A stretch of DNA of 64,000 nucleotides. It comes from Streptomyces sp. JH34. GTDB taxonomy: Bacteria; Actinomycetota; Actinomycetes; Streptomycetales; Streptomycetaceae. The position numbers and the translations under genes were made by a program. Each line of letters opens with the position of its first letter. Positions within the stretch are counted from its first letter, which is position 1. Where the stretch lies: contig NZ_JAJSOO010000001.1 of the NCBI RefSeq assembly GCF_029428875.1, positions 2,790,001 through 2,854,000 on the forward strand. Direction: 5' to 3'. Under the pieces are notes generated by a model that worked only from the letters and a program-made list of their open reading frames with translations, was not told the DNA's origin and ran no database searches. This document shows positions 41,981-50,490 of this stretch, piece after piece.

Positions 41981-42361
41981 GTGCCGGCTGGAACGCTGTA
42001 CCGCGGCCGGGAAGGCATGTGGTCCTGGGTGGCTCATCGAGTCACCGGTGTCCTCATTTTCTTCTTCCTGTTCGTACACGTCCTTGACACCGCCCTCGTG
42101 CGTGTCTCCCCCGAGGCGTACGACGACGTCGTGGCCACCTACAAGACCCCGCTCGTGGCGCTCCTCGAGTACGGCCTGGTGGCCGCGATCCTCTTCCACG
42201 CGCTGAACGGTCTCCGCATCGTCGCCGTGGACTTCTGGTCCAAGGGCGCCCGCTATCAGAAGCAGATGCTCTGGACCGTGCTGGGAATCTGGATCGTGCT
42301 GATGGTGGGGGCCCTGTACCCCGTCCTCGGTCACGCCGTACGTGAAGTCTTCGGGAGCTGA
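41981..42361 (+). CDS. sdhC: Succinate dehydrogenase cytochrome b556 subunit
   Basis: A 126-residue membrane anchor of complex II with three hydrophobic helices. REGMWSWVAHRVTGVLIFFF carries the conserved Ser/His-Arg quinone and haem region, VHVLDTA follows, and FHALNGLRIVAVDFW is the second haem-His segment. GTG at 41981 has GGAGGG 8 nt upstream; the longer reading to 41906 is not supported. First gene of sdhCDAB. The 166-nt upstream gap should carry the operon promoter; a TACGAT at 41888-41893 is a possible -10. Confidence 0.93.
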   Translation: MPAGTLYRGREGMWSWVAHRVTGVLIFFFLFVHVLDTALVRVSPEAYDDVVATYKTPLVALLEYGLVAAILFHALNGLRIVAVDFWSKGARYQKQMLWTVLGIWIVLMVGALYPVLGHAVREVFGS

Positions 42362-42366
42362 GGCCG

Positions 42367-42852
42367 ATGTCCACCGAGACACCTACTTCCACTTCCGCGA
42401 TCGGTGACGTCGAAGGCGTGAGCCTGTACGACGTCGACAACCCGGCCCCGGTCATCGAGCCCCCGCGCAAGCGCACGGGCAGGACCCCCAAGGGTTCGCG
42501 CACCAACTTCGAGATGTACGCCTGGCTCTTCATGCGCCTGTCGGGCATCGTGCTGGTCGTCCTCGTCATCGGTCACCTGCTGATCCAGCTGGTGCTCGAC
42601 GGCGGCGTGTCGAAGATCGGCTTCGCCTTCGTCGCGGGCCGCTGGGCCTCGCCGTTCTGGCAGGTATGGGACCTGGCGATGCTGTGGCTCGCCATGCTCC
42701 ACGGCGCCAACGGCCTCCGTACGGTCATCAACGACTACGCCGAACGGGACAACACCCGCTTCTGGCTGAAGATGCTCCTGTACACCGCCACGGTGTTCAC
42801 CGTCCTGCTGGGCACGCTGGTGATCTTCACCTTCGACCCGAACATCCGCTAG
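42367..42852 (+). CDS. sdhD: Succinate dehydrogenase hydrophobic membrane anchor subunit
   Basis: A 161-residue partner of SdhC, 5 nt downstream. The hydrophilic N-terminus (~45 residues) is followed by three membrane helices: MYAWLFMRLSGIVLVVLVIG with LIQLVLDGGVS, then LWLAMLHGANGLRTVINDYA (conserved HGxxG), then MLLYTATVFTVLLGTLVIF. With SdhC it holds haem and the menaquinone site. Confidence 0.93.
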   Translation: MSTETPTSTSAIGDVEGVSLYDVDNPAPVIEPPRKRTGRTPKGSRTNFEMYAWLFMRLSGIVLVVLVIGHLLIQLVLDGGVSKIGFAFVAGRWASPFWQVWDLAMLWLAMLHGANGLRTVINDYAERDNTRFWLKMLLYTATVFTVLLGTLVIFTFDPNIR

Positions 42853-42882
42853 GCGCCGGGACAGAGGGACCAGAGGAAAACC

Positions 42883-44637
42883 ATGCAGATCCACAAGTAC
42901 GACACCGTCATCGTCGGCGCAGGCGGCGCCGGTATGCGCGCGGCCATCGAGTCGACCAAGCGCAGCCGCACCGCCGTGCTCACGAAGCTCTACCCCACCC
43001 GCTCCCACACGGGCGCCGCGCAGGGCGGCATGGCCGCCGCGCTGGCCAACGTGGAGGAGGACAACTGGGAGTGGCACACCTTCGACACGATCAAGGGCGG
43101 CGACTACCTGGTCGACCAGGACGCCGCCGAGATCCTCGCGAAGGAGGCCATCGACGCCGTCCTCGACCTGGAGAAGATGGGCCTGCCGTTCGGCCGTACG
43201 CCCGAGGGCAAGATCGACCAGCGCCGGTTCGGCGGTCACTCCCGCAACCACGGCGAGGCCCCGGTCCGCCGCGCCTGCTACTCGGGCGACCGCACCGGCC
43301 ACATGATCCTCCAGACGCTGTACCAGAACTGCGTCAAGGAGGGCGTGGAGTTCTTCAACGAGTTCTACGTCCTGGACCAGCTGGTCGTCGAGGAGAACGG
43401 CGTCAAGAAGTCCGCCGGCGTCGTCGCCTACGAGCTGGCCACCGGCGAGATCCACGTCTTCCAGGCGAAGTCGGTCATCTACGCCTCGGGCGGCACCGGC
43501 AAGTTCTTCAAGGTGACGTCGAACGCGCACACCCTGACCGGTGACGGCCAGGCCGCCTGCTACCGCCGGGGTCTGCCGCTGGAGGACATGGAGTTCTTCC
43601 AGTTCCACCCGACGGGCATCTGGCGCATGGGCATCCTGCTGACGGAGGGCGCCCGTGGTGAGGGCGGCATCCTCCGCAACAAGGACGGCGAGCGCTTCAT
43701 GGAGAAGTACGCGCCGGTCATGAAGGACCTCGCGTCCCGTGACGTCGTGTCCCGCTCCATCTACACGGAGATCCGTGAGGGCCGCGGCTGCGGTCCCGAG
43801 GGCGACCACGTCTACCTCGACCTCACGCACCTCCCGCCGGAGCAGCTGGACGCGAAGCTCCCGGACATCACGGAGTTCGCGCGCACGTACCTCGGCATCG
43901 AGCCCTACACGGACCCGATCCCGATCCAGCCGACCGCGCACTACGCCATGGGCGGCATCCCGACCAACGTCGAGGGCGAGGTGCTGGCCGACAACACCAC
44001 CGTCGTCCCGGGCCTGTACGCCGCCGGCGAGGTCGCCTGTGTCTCCGTGCACGGCGCCAACCGTCTGGGCACCAACTCGCTGCTCGACATCAACGTCTTC
44101 GGACGCCGCTCGGGTATCGCCGCCGCCGAGTACTCCGCGAAGAACGACTTCGTCGAGCTTCCCGAGAACCCGGCCCAGCTGGTCCAGGACCAGGTCGAGC
44201 GGCTGCGTAACTCCACGGGCACCGAGCGGGTCCACGCGCTCCGCACGGAGCTGCAGGAGTGCATGGACGCCAACGTGATGGTGTTCCGCACCGAGCAGAC
44301 CATCAAGACGGCGGTCGAGAAGATCGCCGAGCTGCGCGCGCGCTACCTCAACGTGTCCATCCAGGACAAGGGCAAGCGGTTCAACACCGACCTGCTGGAG
44401 GCCATCGAGCTGGGCAACCTGCTCGACCTGGCCGAGGTCATGGCGACCTCCGCGCTGGCCCGCAAGGAGTCCCGCGGCGGTCACTACCGCGAGGACTACC
44501 CGAACCGCGACGACGTCAACTTCATGCGCCACACCATGGCGTACCGCGAGGTCGCGGACGACGGCACCGAGTCGATCCGGCTCGACTACAAGCCGGTCGT
44601 CACGACCCGCTACCAGCCGATGGAGCGTAAGTACTGA
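42883..44637 (+). CDS. sdhA: Succinate dehydrogenase flavoprotein subunit
   Basis: A 584-residue FAD enzyme oxidising succinate to fumarate at the inner membrane face. GAGGAG at 12-17 is the dinucleotide fold, His42 in RSHTGAAQGGMA is the expected covalent FAD attachment, and FGGHSRNHGEAPVRRACYSG and PTAHYAMGGIPTNVEGEVLA form the substrate site. The C-terminal part includes RKESRGGHYREDYP. ATG at 42883 follows AGAGGAAAACC. Its stop overlaps the sdhB start (TGATG). Length is normal. Confidence 0.97.
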   Translation: MQIHKYDTVIVGAGGAGMRAAIESTKRSRTAVLTKLYPTRSHTGAAQGGMAAALANVEEDNWEWHTFDTIKGGDYLVDQDAAEILAKEAIDAVLDLEKMGLPFGRTPEGKIDQRRFGGHSRNHGEAPVRRACYSGDRTGHMILQTLYQNCVKEGVEFFNEFYVLDQLVVEENGVKKSAGVVAYELATGEIHVFQAKSVIYASGGTGKFFKVTSNAHTLTGDGQAACYRRGLPLEDMEFFQFHPTGIWRMGILLTEGARGEGGILRNKDGERFMEKYAPVMKDLASRDVVSRSIYTEIREGRGCGPEGDHVYLDLTHLPPEQLDAKLPDITEFARTYLGIEPYTDPIPIQPTAHYAMGGIPTNVEGEVLADNTTVVPGLYAAGEVACVSVHGANRLGTNSLLDINVFGRRSGIAAAEYSAKNDFVELPENPAQLVQDQVERLRNSTGTERVHALRTELQECMDANVMVFRTEQTIKTAVEKIAELRARYLNVSIQDKGKRFNTDLLEAIELGNLLDLAEVMATSALARKESRGGHYREDYPNRDDVNFMRHTMAYREVADDGTESIRLDYKPVVTTRYQPMERKY

Positions 44638-45413
44638 TGGCTACCCCCACCCTGGAGAAGTCGGACAAGGCCCCCGAGCCCGAGGCCGGCTTCGCCGACA
44701 CCCCGTACATCACGGCCACGTTCCGGATCCGCCGCTTCAACCCCGAGGTCTCCGACGAGGTCGAGTGGCAGGACTTCCAGCTCTCGATCGACCCGAAGGA
44801 GCGTGTGCTCGACGCCCTTCACAAGATCAAGTGGGAGCAGGACGGCACGCTGACCTTCCGGCGTTCCTGCGCGCACGGCATCTGCGGCTCCGACGCGATG
44901 CGGATCAACGGCAAGAACAGGCTCGCCTGCAAGACGCTGATCAAGGACATCAACCCGGAGAAGCCGATCACGGTCGAGGCCATCAAGGGCCTCACGGTCC
45001 TCAAGGACCTCGTGGTCGACATGGACCCGTTCTTCCAGGCCTACCGCGACGTCATGCCGTTCCTCGTCACCAAGGGGAACGAGCCGACGCGTGAGCGCCT
45101 GCAGTCCCCCGAGGACCGCGAGCGCTTCGACGACACCACCAAGTGCATCCTGTGCGCCGCGTGCACGTCCTCGTGCCCGGTGTTCTGGAACGACGGCCAG
45201 TACTTCGGCCCGGCGGCGATCGTCAACGCGCACCGCTTCATCTTCGACTCGCGTGACGAGGCCGGGGAGCAGCGCCTGGAGATCCTCAACGACCGTGACG
45301 GTGTGTGGCGTTGCCGCACGACGTTCAACTGCACGGACGCCTGCCCGCGTGGCATCGAGGTCACCAAGGCGATCCAGGAAGTGAAGCGCGCGCTGATCAC
45401 CCGTCGCTTCTGA
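44637..45413 (+). CDS. sdhB: Succinate dehydrogenase iron-sulfur subunit
   Basis: A 258-residue electron-transfer subunit linking FAD to the quinone. The 2Fe-2S ligands lie in RRSCAHGICGSDAMRINGKN with a later C. The 4Fe-4S and 3Fe-4S ligands lie in CILCAACTSSCPVFW and CTDACPRGIEVTKAI. It overlaps sdhA by 1 nt and ends 10 nt before a strong hairpin. Confidence 0.97.
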   Translation: MATPTLEKSDKAPEPEAGFADTPYITATFRIRRFNPEVSDEVEWQDFQLSIDPKERVLDALHKIKWEQDGTLTFRRSCAHGICGSDAMRINGKNRLACKTLIKDINPEKPITVEAIKGLTVLKDLVVDMDPFFQAYRDVMPFLVTKGNEPTRERLQSPEDRERFDDTTKCILCAACTSSCPVFWNDGQYFGPAAIVNAHRFIFDSRDEAGEQRLEILNDRDGVWRCRTTFNCTDACPRGIEVTKAIQEVKRALITRRF

Positions 45414-45423
45414 CCCACGCGTC

Positions 45424-45480
45424 GCACCGAGAGGCCCCGTTCCGCGCACGGACAGTGCGGGAAGCGGGGCCTCTTGGTGC
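45424..45480 (+). terminator. Terminator of sdhCDAB
   Basis: Arms GCACCGAGAGGCCCCG (45424-45439) and CGGGGCCTCTTGGTGC (45465-45480): 16 bp with one G-T pair, plus inner pairing. It begins 11 nt after the sdhB stop. Confidence 0.85.
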
Positions 45481-45586
45481 ATCGGGCGGTCCGGGACGGT
45501 ACGGTCCTGGGGAGCCGTGACCGGCTCACCTCTCCCGGAGCAGCACAGCGCGGGAGCAGATGGCTTGAAGGAGAACGGGGAACGCT

Positions 45587-46174
45587 GTGAGCGATCCGAA
45601 TCCGTACGCGGACGACTCATACAAGTGGGGCCCGCCCCAGCCGCCGGGCAACCCGCCCACGATGCCGGACGGCCAGGGCTACGGCTATCCGGCGCCGGAC
45701 GCCGCTCCGGCGTACGGCTACCCGCAGCCGCTGCCCGAATCCGCGACTCAGCAGGGCCCCGGGTACGGCTACCCCGGGGGCCAGCCGACGGAGCCCGGCT
45801 TCAACCTGCCCGCGCAGCAGGGCGGTGGCGGCGTCCCGATGCTGTCCCTGGGTGACATCACGGTGATGAACGACGGCATCGTGACCCCGTCCGGCACCCT
45901 GCCCCTCAAGGGCGCGGTGTGGACGGCGACCGACATGTCGCGCACGGAGGAGAAGATCCCGACCGTGGGCATCGTCCTCGCGATCGTCTTCGCCCTGTTC
46001 TGCCTCATCGGTCTGCTGTTCCTCCTCATGAAGGAGAAGCGCACGACGGGCTTCGTGCAGATCACGGTGACCAGCGGTGGCCGGCACCACCAGACGATGA
46101 TCCCCGCGACGGGCCCCGAGACCTTCCAGTGGGTCATGTCCCAGGTGAACACCGCGCGTTCGATGAGCGCCTGA
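45587..46174 (+). CDS. Membrane protein with Pro/Gly/Tyr-rich N-terminus, unknown function
   Basis: A 195-residue protein. The first 85 residues are disordered and rich in P, G, Y and Q with repeated GYGYP (GYGYPAPDAA, AYGYPQP, GYGYPGGQ). A short beta segment (ISL-type LGDITVMNDGIVTPSGTLPL) follows, then one membrane helix (IPTVGIVLAIVFALFCLIGL) and a cytosolic-like basic tail with a second beta segment (GFVQITVTSGGRHHQTMIPA). The family is common in Streptomyces but I know no function. GTG at 45587 has GGAG/GGGGA upstream. Stands alone between the sdh terminator and its own hairpin. Confidence 0.7.
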   Translation: MSDPNPYADDSYKWGPPQPPGNPPTMPDGQGYGYPAPDAAPAYGYPQPLPESATQQGPGYGYPGGQPTEPGFNLPAQQGGGGVPMLSLGDITVMNDGIVTPSGTLPLKGAVWTATDMSRTEEKIPTVGIVLAIVFALFCLIGLLFLLMKEKRTTGFVQITVTSGGRHHQTMIPATGPETFQWVMSQVNTARSMSA

Positions 46175-46205
46175 GCGAAGGCGCCGGCTCCTCCCCGTGC
46201 CCACG

Positions 46206-46230
46206 GCGCTCCGGTCCGCCTCCGGAGCGC
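46206..46230 (+). terminator. Hairpin after the 45587 gene
   Basis: Arms GCGCTCCGG (46206-46214) and CCGGAGCGC (46222-46230), perfect, 7-nt loop. Confidence 0.6.
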
Positions 46231-46274
46231 TGCGGCGGCCCCGGCGCCCGGGGCGGCCGGACCCGCCGTCCGGT

Positions 46275-46280
46275 TAGCCT
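46275..46280 (+). promoter_or_regulatory. -10 box of the TetR gene
   Basis: TAGCCT followed by 7 nt and GTG at 46288; leaderless layout. Confidence 0.5.
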
Positions 46281-46287
46281 TGGGACC

Positions 46288-47043
46288 GTGGTGGAGCAAG
46301 AGAAGAACGCGGCGGACGCGGACGGCGCGAAGCCGGCCGGGAAGTCCAGGGCGCCGAAGAGCGAGCAGACCCGCACCCTGATCCTGGAGACCGCGCTGCG
46401 GCTCTTCGAGGAGCGCGGCTACGACCGGACCACGATGCGGGCCATCGCCCAGGAGGCCGGTGTCTCCGTCGGGAACGCGTATTACTACTTCTCCTCGAAG
46501 GAGCACCTGGTCCAGGGCTTCTACGACCGGCTGGCCGCCGAGCACGAGGCGGCGGTACAGCCCGTACTCGCCGGGGACAGGGACCTCACCGTACGCATCC
46601 GGGGCGTGCTGCTCTGCTGGCTGGACGTGGCCGGGCAGTACCACCGCTTCGCCACGCAGTTCTTCAAGAACGCGGCGGACCCGGACAGCCCGCTCTCCCC
46701 GTTCTCGGAGGATTCCGCCGCGGCACGCGAAGCGGTCATCTCCCTGCACGAACGCTGCCTTTCGGGCTCCTCGGCCAAGGCGGACCCGGAACTGGCGCGG
46801 CTGCTGCCGCAGTTGATGTGGCTTATGCAGATGGGCCTGGTGCTGTTCTGGGTCTACGACCGGTCCGAGGGCACGGAACGCAGCCGTCGGCTCGTCGAAC
46901 GCACCGCGCCGATCGCCGCGCGGGCGATCGCGCTCTCCCGTTTCCGGGTACTGCGACCGCTCGTGCGGCAAATCCACGACGTCCTGGTGGAGTTCATGCC
47001 CGGGGCGCCCTCGCGGGGCGCGCGGGACGTCAGATCCAGCTGA
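46288..47043 (+). CDS. TetR-family transcriptional regulator
   Basis: A 251-residue repressor. The helix-turn-helix is at ~28-75: LILETALRLFEERGYDRTTM, then RAIAQEAGVSVGNAYYYFSS and KEHLVQGFY. The ligand domain is helical and ends with RVLRPLVRQIHDVLVEFMPG. GTG at 46288 lies 7 nt after TAGCCT; the following in-frame GTG is the alternative. Its last 14 nt overlap the end of the convergent solute-binding protein gene. Ligand and targets unknown. Confidence 0.85.
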   Translation: MVEQEKNAADADGAKPAGKSRAPKSEQTRTLILETALRLFEERGYDRTTMRAIAQEAGVSVGNAYYYFSSKEHLVQGFYDRLAAEHEAAVQPVLAGDRDLTVRIRGVLLCWLDVAGQYHRFATQFFKNAADPDSPLSPFSEDSAAAREAVISLHERCLSGSSAKADPELARLLPQLMWLMQMGLVLFWVYDRSEGTERSRRLVERTAPIAARAIALSRFRVLRPLVRQIHDVLVEFMPGAPSRGARDVRSS

Positions 47044-48583
47044 GTTCCCACAGCCGCCAGAGCCCGGTGCCGTCGGAGAGGTACTGGGATCCGGACACGG
47101 ACTGCTTGCTGACGACGTAGTCCTTCTTCTGCCACAGCGGGATCAGCGGGACGTCCTTGCCGACCAGTTCCTGCAGCTCCTTGAAGTCGGCCGAGGTCCG
47201 GCCGCGGTCGCTGTACTGCTGCGTGGCGGAGATCAGTGCGTCCATCTTGGTGCTGGTGTAACCGTTGTGGAGGGAGCTGTCGCGGCCGACCAGCGGCTGG
47301 CTGAAGGTGTCGGGGTCCGGGAAGTCGGGAAGCCAGCCCAGCGTGTACGCGTCGTACTCGCCGGCCGCGTACCCCTTCTGGAACGCCTGCCACTCCACGG
47401 CCTTCTCCGTGACCTCGAACAGCCCGTCCTTCTCCAGCTGGCGGACCAGCTCGGCGGACTCCTCCTTGTTGGCGTCGTCGTCGCGGTGGGCGAAGGTGAT
47501 GTGCAACGGGAGGGTCACACCCGCCTCCCGCATCAGCTTCCTGGCCCGGTCCGGGTCCGACTGCGGGTAGGAGTCGAAGAAGGGGGTGCTGTGCCCGATG
47601 TACCCCTGCGGGATCAGCGAGTAGAGCGGCTCCACGGTGTTCCGGTAGACCCTGGTGACCAGCGGCCCGCGGTCGATGAGCCAGGCGACGGCCTGGCGGA
47701 CCTTCTTGTCCGCCAGCGGCGATCCCTCACGGACGTTGAAGACGAGGTTGCGGATCTCGGCGCTGTCCGCCTCGGTGACGCGCTGTTCGCCGGCGCCCGG
47801 GTCGAGCTCGGCGAGCTTCCCGGCGGGCAGCTGACGGTGCGTGACGTCCACGTCGCCGGCCGTCCAGGCGGCCTGGAGCGCCTCGGAACCCTCGAAGTAG
47901 CGGATGTCGACCGCGCCGCCCGTCTTCTTCAGAGCGCCCTTGTACGCCGGGTTGGGCACCAGCTCGGCGAGCACGCCGGGCTCGTACGACTTCAGCGTGT
48001 ACGGTCCCGATCCGTCGACCTGGTTGTCCGTGCGGAGCCTGTCCTTCGGGTATTCGGCGGGGTCGACGATGGACCCGGCGCCCGTGGCCAGCTTCTGGGG
48101 GAACGTCGCGTCCCGGGACGAGAGGTTGAACGTGATCGTGCGGCCCTCGGACACGATGGAGTCGAGGCTGGGGAACAGCACCGACGGGCCGACGTCCGCC
48201 TTGATCTTCAGCATCCGGTCGAAGGAGTACTTCACGTCGGCGGCGGTGACCTTGCGGCCGTCGGAGAACGTCAGGTCGTCCCGCAGCCTGCACTGGTACG
48301 TCTGGAGCTTCTGGCCGATGAACCCGCAGCTCTCGGCCGCGTCCGGCTCCGGCACGACCGCCCCGGACCTGAACGTCATCAGGGACTGGTAGAGGTTGCT
48401 GTAGATCGCCCAGGAGCCCGCGTCGTAGGCGCCGGCGGGGTCGAGCGAGGTGACCTCGTCGGACGTACCGACCGTGATCGGTGCCTGGTCGGCCTCGTCC
48501 GAGGGAAGCAGCTGCCAGGCGCCCACGCCCGCGATGACCAATACCGCCAGAATCGCGAGAATCCGTAGACGGATGATCCGCAT
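47030..48583 (-). CDS. ABC transporter substrate-binding protein, family 5 (oligopeptide/nickel type)
   Basis: A 517-residue extracytoplasmic binding protein. The N-terminal hydrophobic anchor (IRLRILAILAVLVIAGVGAW) lacks a lipobox Cys, which is unusual for Gram-positives. SBP_bac_5 motifs: TVGTSDEVTSLDPAGAYDAG, YQCRLRDDLTFSDGRKVTAA followed by DVKYSFDRML, DGSGPYTLKSYEPGVL and KVRQAVAWLIDR. ATG at 48583 has GGGAG 9 nt upstream. It probably binds peptides, but permease and ATPase genes are absent here, so it works with a remote transporter or acts otherwise. It overlaps the TetR gene end by 14 nt. Confidence 0.87.
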   Translation of the reverse strand: MRIIRLRILAILAVLVIAGVGAWQLLPSDEADQAPITVGTSDEVTSLDPAGAYDAGSWAIYSNLYQSLMTFRSGAVVPEPDAAESCGFIGQKLQTYQCRLRDDLTFSDGRKVTAADVKYSFDRMLKIKADVGPSVLFPSLDSIVSEGRTITFNLSSRDATFPQKLATGAGSIVDPAEYPKDRLRTDNQVDGSGPYTLKSYEPGVLAELVPNPAYKGALKKTGGAVDIRYFEGSEALQAAWTAGDVDVTHRQLPAGKLAELDPGAGEQRVTEADSAEIRNLVFNVREGSPLADKKVRQAVAWLIDRGPLVTRVYRNTVEPLYSLIPQGYIGHSTPFFDSYPQSDPDRARKLMREAGVTLPLHITFAHRDDDANKEESAELVRQLEKDGLFEVTEKAVEWQAFQKGYAAGEYDAYTLGWLPDFPDPDTFSQPLVGRDSSLHNGYTSTKMDALISATQQYSDRGRTSADFKELQELVGKDVPLIPLWQKKDYVVSKQSVSGSQYLSDGTGLWRLWELSWI

Positions 48584-48716
48584 GTGCCGTGCTCCCTTGC
48601 CAACCCGCCCCGGCCCGCGTGCACAGAGAGGCACATCATCACCGCACGTTCACACTCACCCAATCACACGATATTCACATATGGAAGGCCGGTGCCGAGG
48701 CTCACAGGTTTCGGGA

Positions 48717-50069
48717 TCAGGCGTGCGGGGAAGCGAGCTCCACCACCGTGATGTCGGAGGGGGCGCCGACACGCACCGGCGGTCCCCAGGCTCCCGCACC
48801 ACGCGAGACGTACAGCTGGGTGTCGCCGTAGCGTTCGAGCCCGGCGACCGTCGGGTTGGCGAGCCCGGCCAGCAGGTTCCCGGGCCAGAGCTGGCCTCCG
48901 TGGGTGTGGCCGGAGAGCTGGAGGCCGACGCCGTACTCCACGGCGTCGTCGATGACGACGGGCTGGTGTGCGAGCAGGACGGACGCGCGGCTGCGGTCGC
49001 GGTCGCCGAGTGCGCGGGCGAAGTCGGGCCCCTGGCCCTCACTCTCACCCGCGACGTCGTTGACCCCGGCGAGATCGAAGCCGGCGACCTCGACGCGGGA
49101 GTTCTCCAGCGGGTGCAGGCCCAGCTCGCGTACGTGGTCGACCCATTCGGCCGCGCCGGAGAAGTACTCGTGGTTGCCGGTGACGAAGTAGCTGCCGTGG
49201 CGGGCCTCCAGGCCGGCGAGCGGCTCGGCCGCGGTACCGAGATCGGCGACGGAGCCGTCGACGAGGTCCCCCACGAGGGCCACCAGGTCGGATCCGGTGG
49301 CGTTGATCGTGTCGACGATGCGCCGGGTGTGCGCGCGGCCCAGGATCGGGCCGAGGTGGATGTCGCTGACCACGGCGATACGGAAGCCGTGGGCGGAGCG
49401 CGGCAGTCCGGCCAGCGGGACGGTGACCCGTTTCACGCGGGGGCCGCGCAGCACCCCGTAGGCTCCGTTGCCGACCGTTCCCAGGCCGGCGAGGGCGGCC
49501 GCTCCGCCGACGGCACGGGCGACGAACAGCCGCCGCGAGGGGTCGGCGACGACGGGGGCCTCGGTGGGCGCGGTGGTGACCGGTGCGGTGGTGGTCTGTG
49601 TCGCGGTGGTCTGTGCCGCGGTCGCCTGTGTCGCCGTCGCCTGGTCGGCGCGCGCTTCAGCCGTCGCGGGGGCCTGGTCCGCGGGCGCTTCAGCCGTCGC
49701 GGGGGCCTGGCCGACGCGCTCGGGGGCCGATGTCCCGGCCGTCCCGGCCCGGCGGGCGAGTATCCGCCGCAGCAGGGGGCGGACGGCCTCTCCCACCAGC
49801 AGAGCCAGTGTCAGGTAGAGCAGGGCGGCCAGCCAGAGGTAGCCCGGCCAGGCCAGCACCTGCTGCAGCCAGAAGGGGAAGCCGGCACGGCTGGAGACGA
49901 GGGCCCCGACGGACAGGAGAGGCAGCACGAAGGCCGCGACGGTGCCCACGCGGCGCGCTACGCCGCCCTTCCGCGTCGTGTCACCGATCAGCCGGCGCCA
50001 CACATACCGGTGCACGCCCGCGAGCAGCGCGAGAACCGCGACCGCCACGAGTACGAAGACCACAACCAC
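48717..50069 (-). CDS. Membrane-anchored metallophosphoesterase
   Basis: A 450-residue protein. Three hydrophobic segments lie in the first ~105 residues (MVVVFVLVAVAVLALLAGVH, AFVLPLLSVGALVSS, YLWLAALLYLTLALLVGEAV). An Ala/Thr/Pro/Gln-rich linker with 11-residue repeats (~118-170) follows, then a TM or Tat-like segment (RRLFVARAVGGAAALAGLGT). The calcineurin-like domain has VVSDIHLGPI, ALVGDLVDG, VTGNHEYF, LLAHQPVV and SGHTHGGQ, the full metal-binding set. GTG at 50069 has GGGGAG upstream. Substrate unknown; homologues act on phospholipid-like or nucleotide substrates. Confidence 0.87.
   Translation of the reverse strand: MVVVFVLVAVAVLALLAGVHRYVWRRLIGDTTRKGGVARRVGTVAAFVLPLLSVGALVSSRAGFPFWLQQVLAWPGYLWLAALLYLTLALLVGEAVRPLLRRILARRAGTAGTSAPERVGQAPATAEAPADQAPATAEARADQATATQATAAQTTATQTTTAPVTTAPTEAPVVADPSRRLFVARAVGGAAALAGLGTVGNGAYGVLRGPRVKRVTVPLAGLPRSAHGFRIAVVSDIHLGPILGRAHTRRIVDTINATGSDLVALVGDLVDGSVADLGTAAEPLAGLEARHGSYFVTGNHEYFSGAAEWVDHVRELGLHPLENSRVEVAGFDLAGVNDVAGESEGQGPDFARALGDRDRSRASVLLAHQPVVIDDAVEYGVGLQLSGHTHGGQLWPGNLLAGLANPTVAGLERYGDTQLYVSRGAGAWGPPVRVGAPSDITVVELASPHA
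49652..49710. repeat. Two 26-bp direct repeats, 33-nt period, inside the metallophosphoesterase gene
   Basis: The same 26-bp stretch starting GCGCTTCAGCCGTCGC occurs at 49652-49677 and 49685-49710. It encodes an 11-residue Ala/Pro/Gln/Thr repeat in the linker, so it is likely to vary in copy number between strains. Confidence 0.7.
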
Positions 50070-50123
50070 GTACGCTCCCCCGCTGAAACGATCCTGTCCG
50101 GACGGCGCCCCACGCGCCGCCCG

Positions 50124-50369
50124 TCATCTGCCTTCGTGACGCAAAGCCCTGACACCACGGAACCCGATGACCCCTACAGCCGTCCCCAGAAGAAACGAGG
50201 TGATGGCGAGCAGGAGATGGACCCAGAAGTACGCAGTCGGGTCTCCCGCGTCGTCGAACGCGAGCCCGCTGCCGTCCTTCCAGAGATTTTTGACAAAGGT
50301 GACCCAGATGACCCAGCTCCATGCCCCGAAGACGAGCAGGAACCAGGAAACGGGGCGGCTGAGCTTCAT
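50124..50369 (-). CDS. SCO4848-family small membrane protein
   Basis: An 81-residue protein with two membrane helices (PVSWFLLVFGAWSWVIWVTF and YFWVHLLLAITSFLLGTAVG) joined by KNLWKDGSGLAFDDAGDPTA, ending RGVRALRHEGR. This matches the SCO4848 family, conserved next to the D-Ala-D-Ala carboxypeptidase in Streptomyces; function unknown. ATG at 50369; divergent from the carboxypeptidase gene, 54 nt upstream of the metallophosphoesterase on the same strand. Confidence 0.85.
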   Translation of the reverse strand: MKLSRPVSWFLLVFGAWSWVIWVTFVKNLWKDGSGLAFDDAGDPTAYFWVHLLLAITSFLLGTAVGVIGFRGVRALRHEGR

Positions 50370-50477
50370 GGAATCAGTATCGCCGCCGCGCTCGGGCGGC
50401 TTCGCCCGGGGTGGGCTGTCCCAGCGGTATGCCCGGCGGGTCAGGCCATCCGGGTCTCTGCCCCCGGCAACGCCCTG

Positions 50478-50483
50478 TACGTT
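50478..50483 (+). promoter_or_regulatory. -10 box of the carboxypeptidase gene
   Basis: TACGTT followed by 7 nt and GTG at 50491; leaderless layout. Confidence 0.5.
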
Positions 50484-50490
50484 TCCGACC

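Noticed and set aside
42331..44532. 733-codon open frame opposite sdhA/sdhD
   Set aside because: High-GC antisense frame of a certain sdhA gene.
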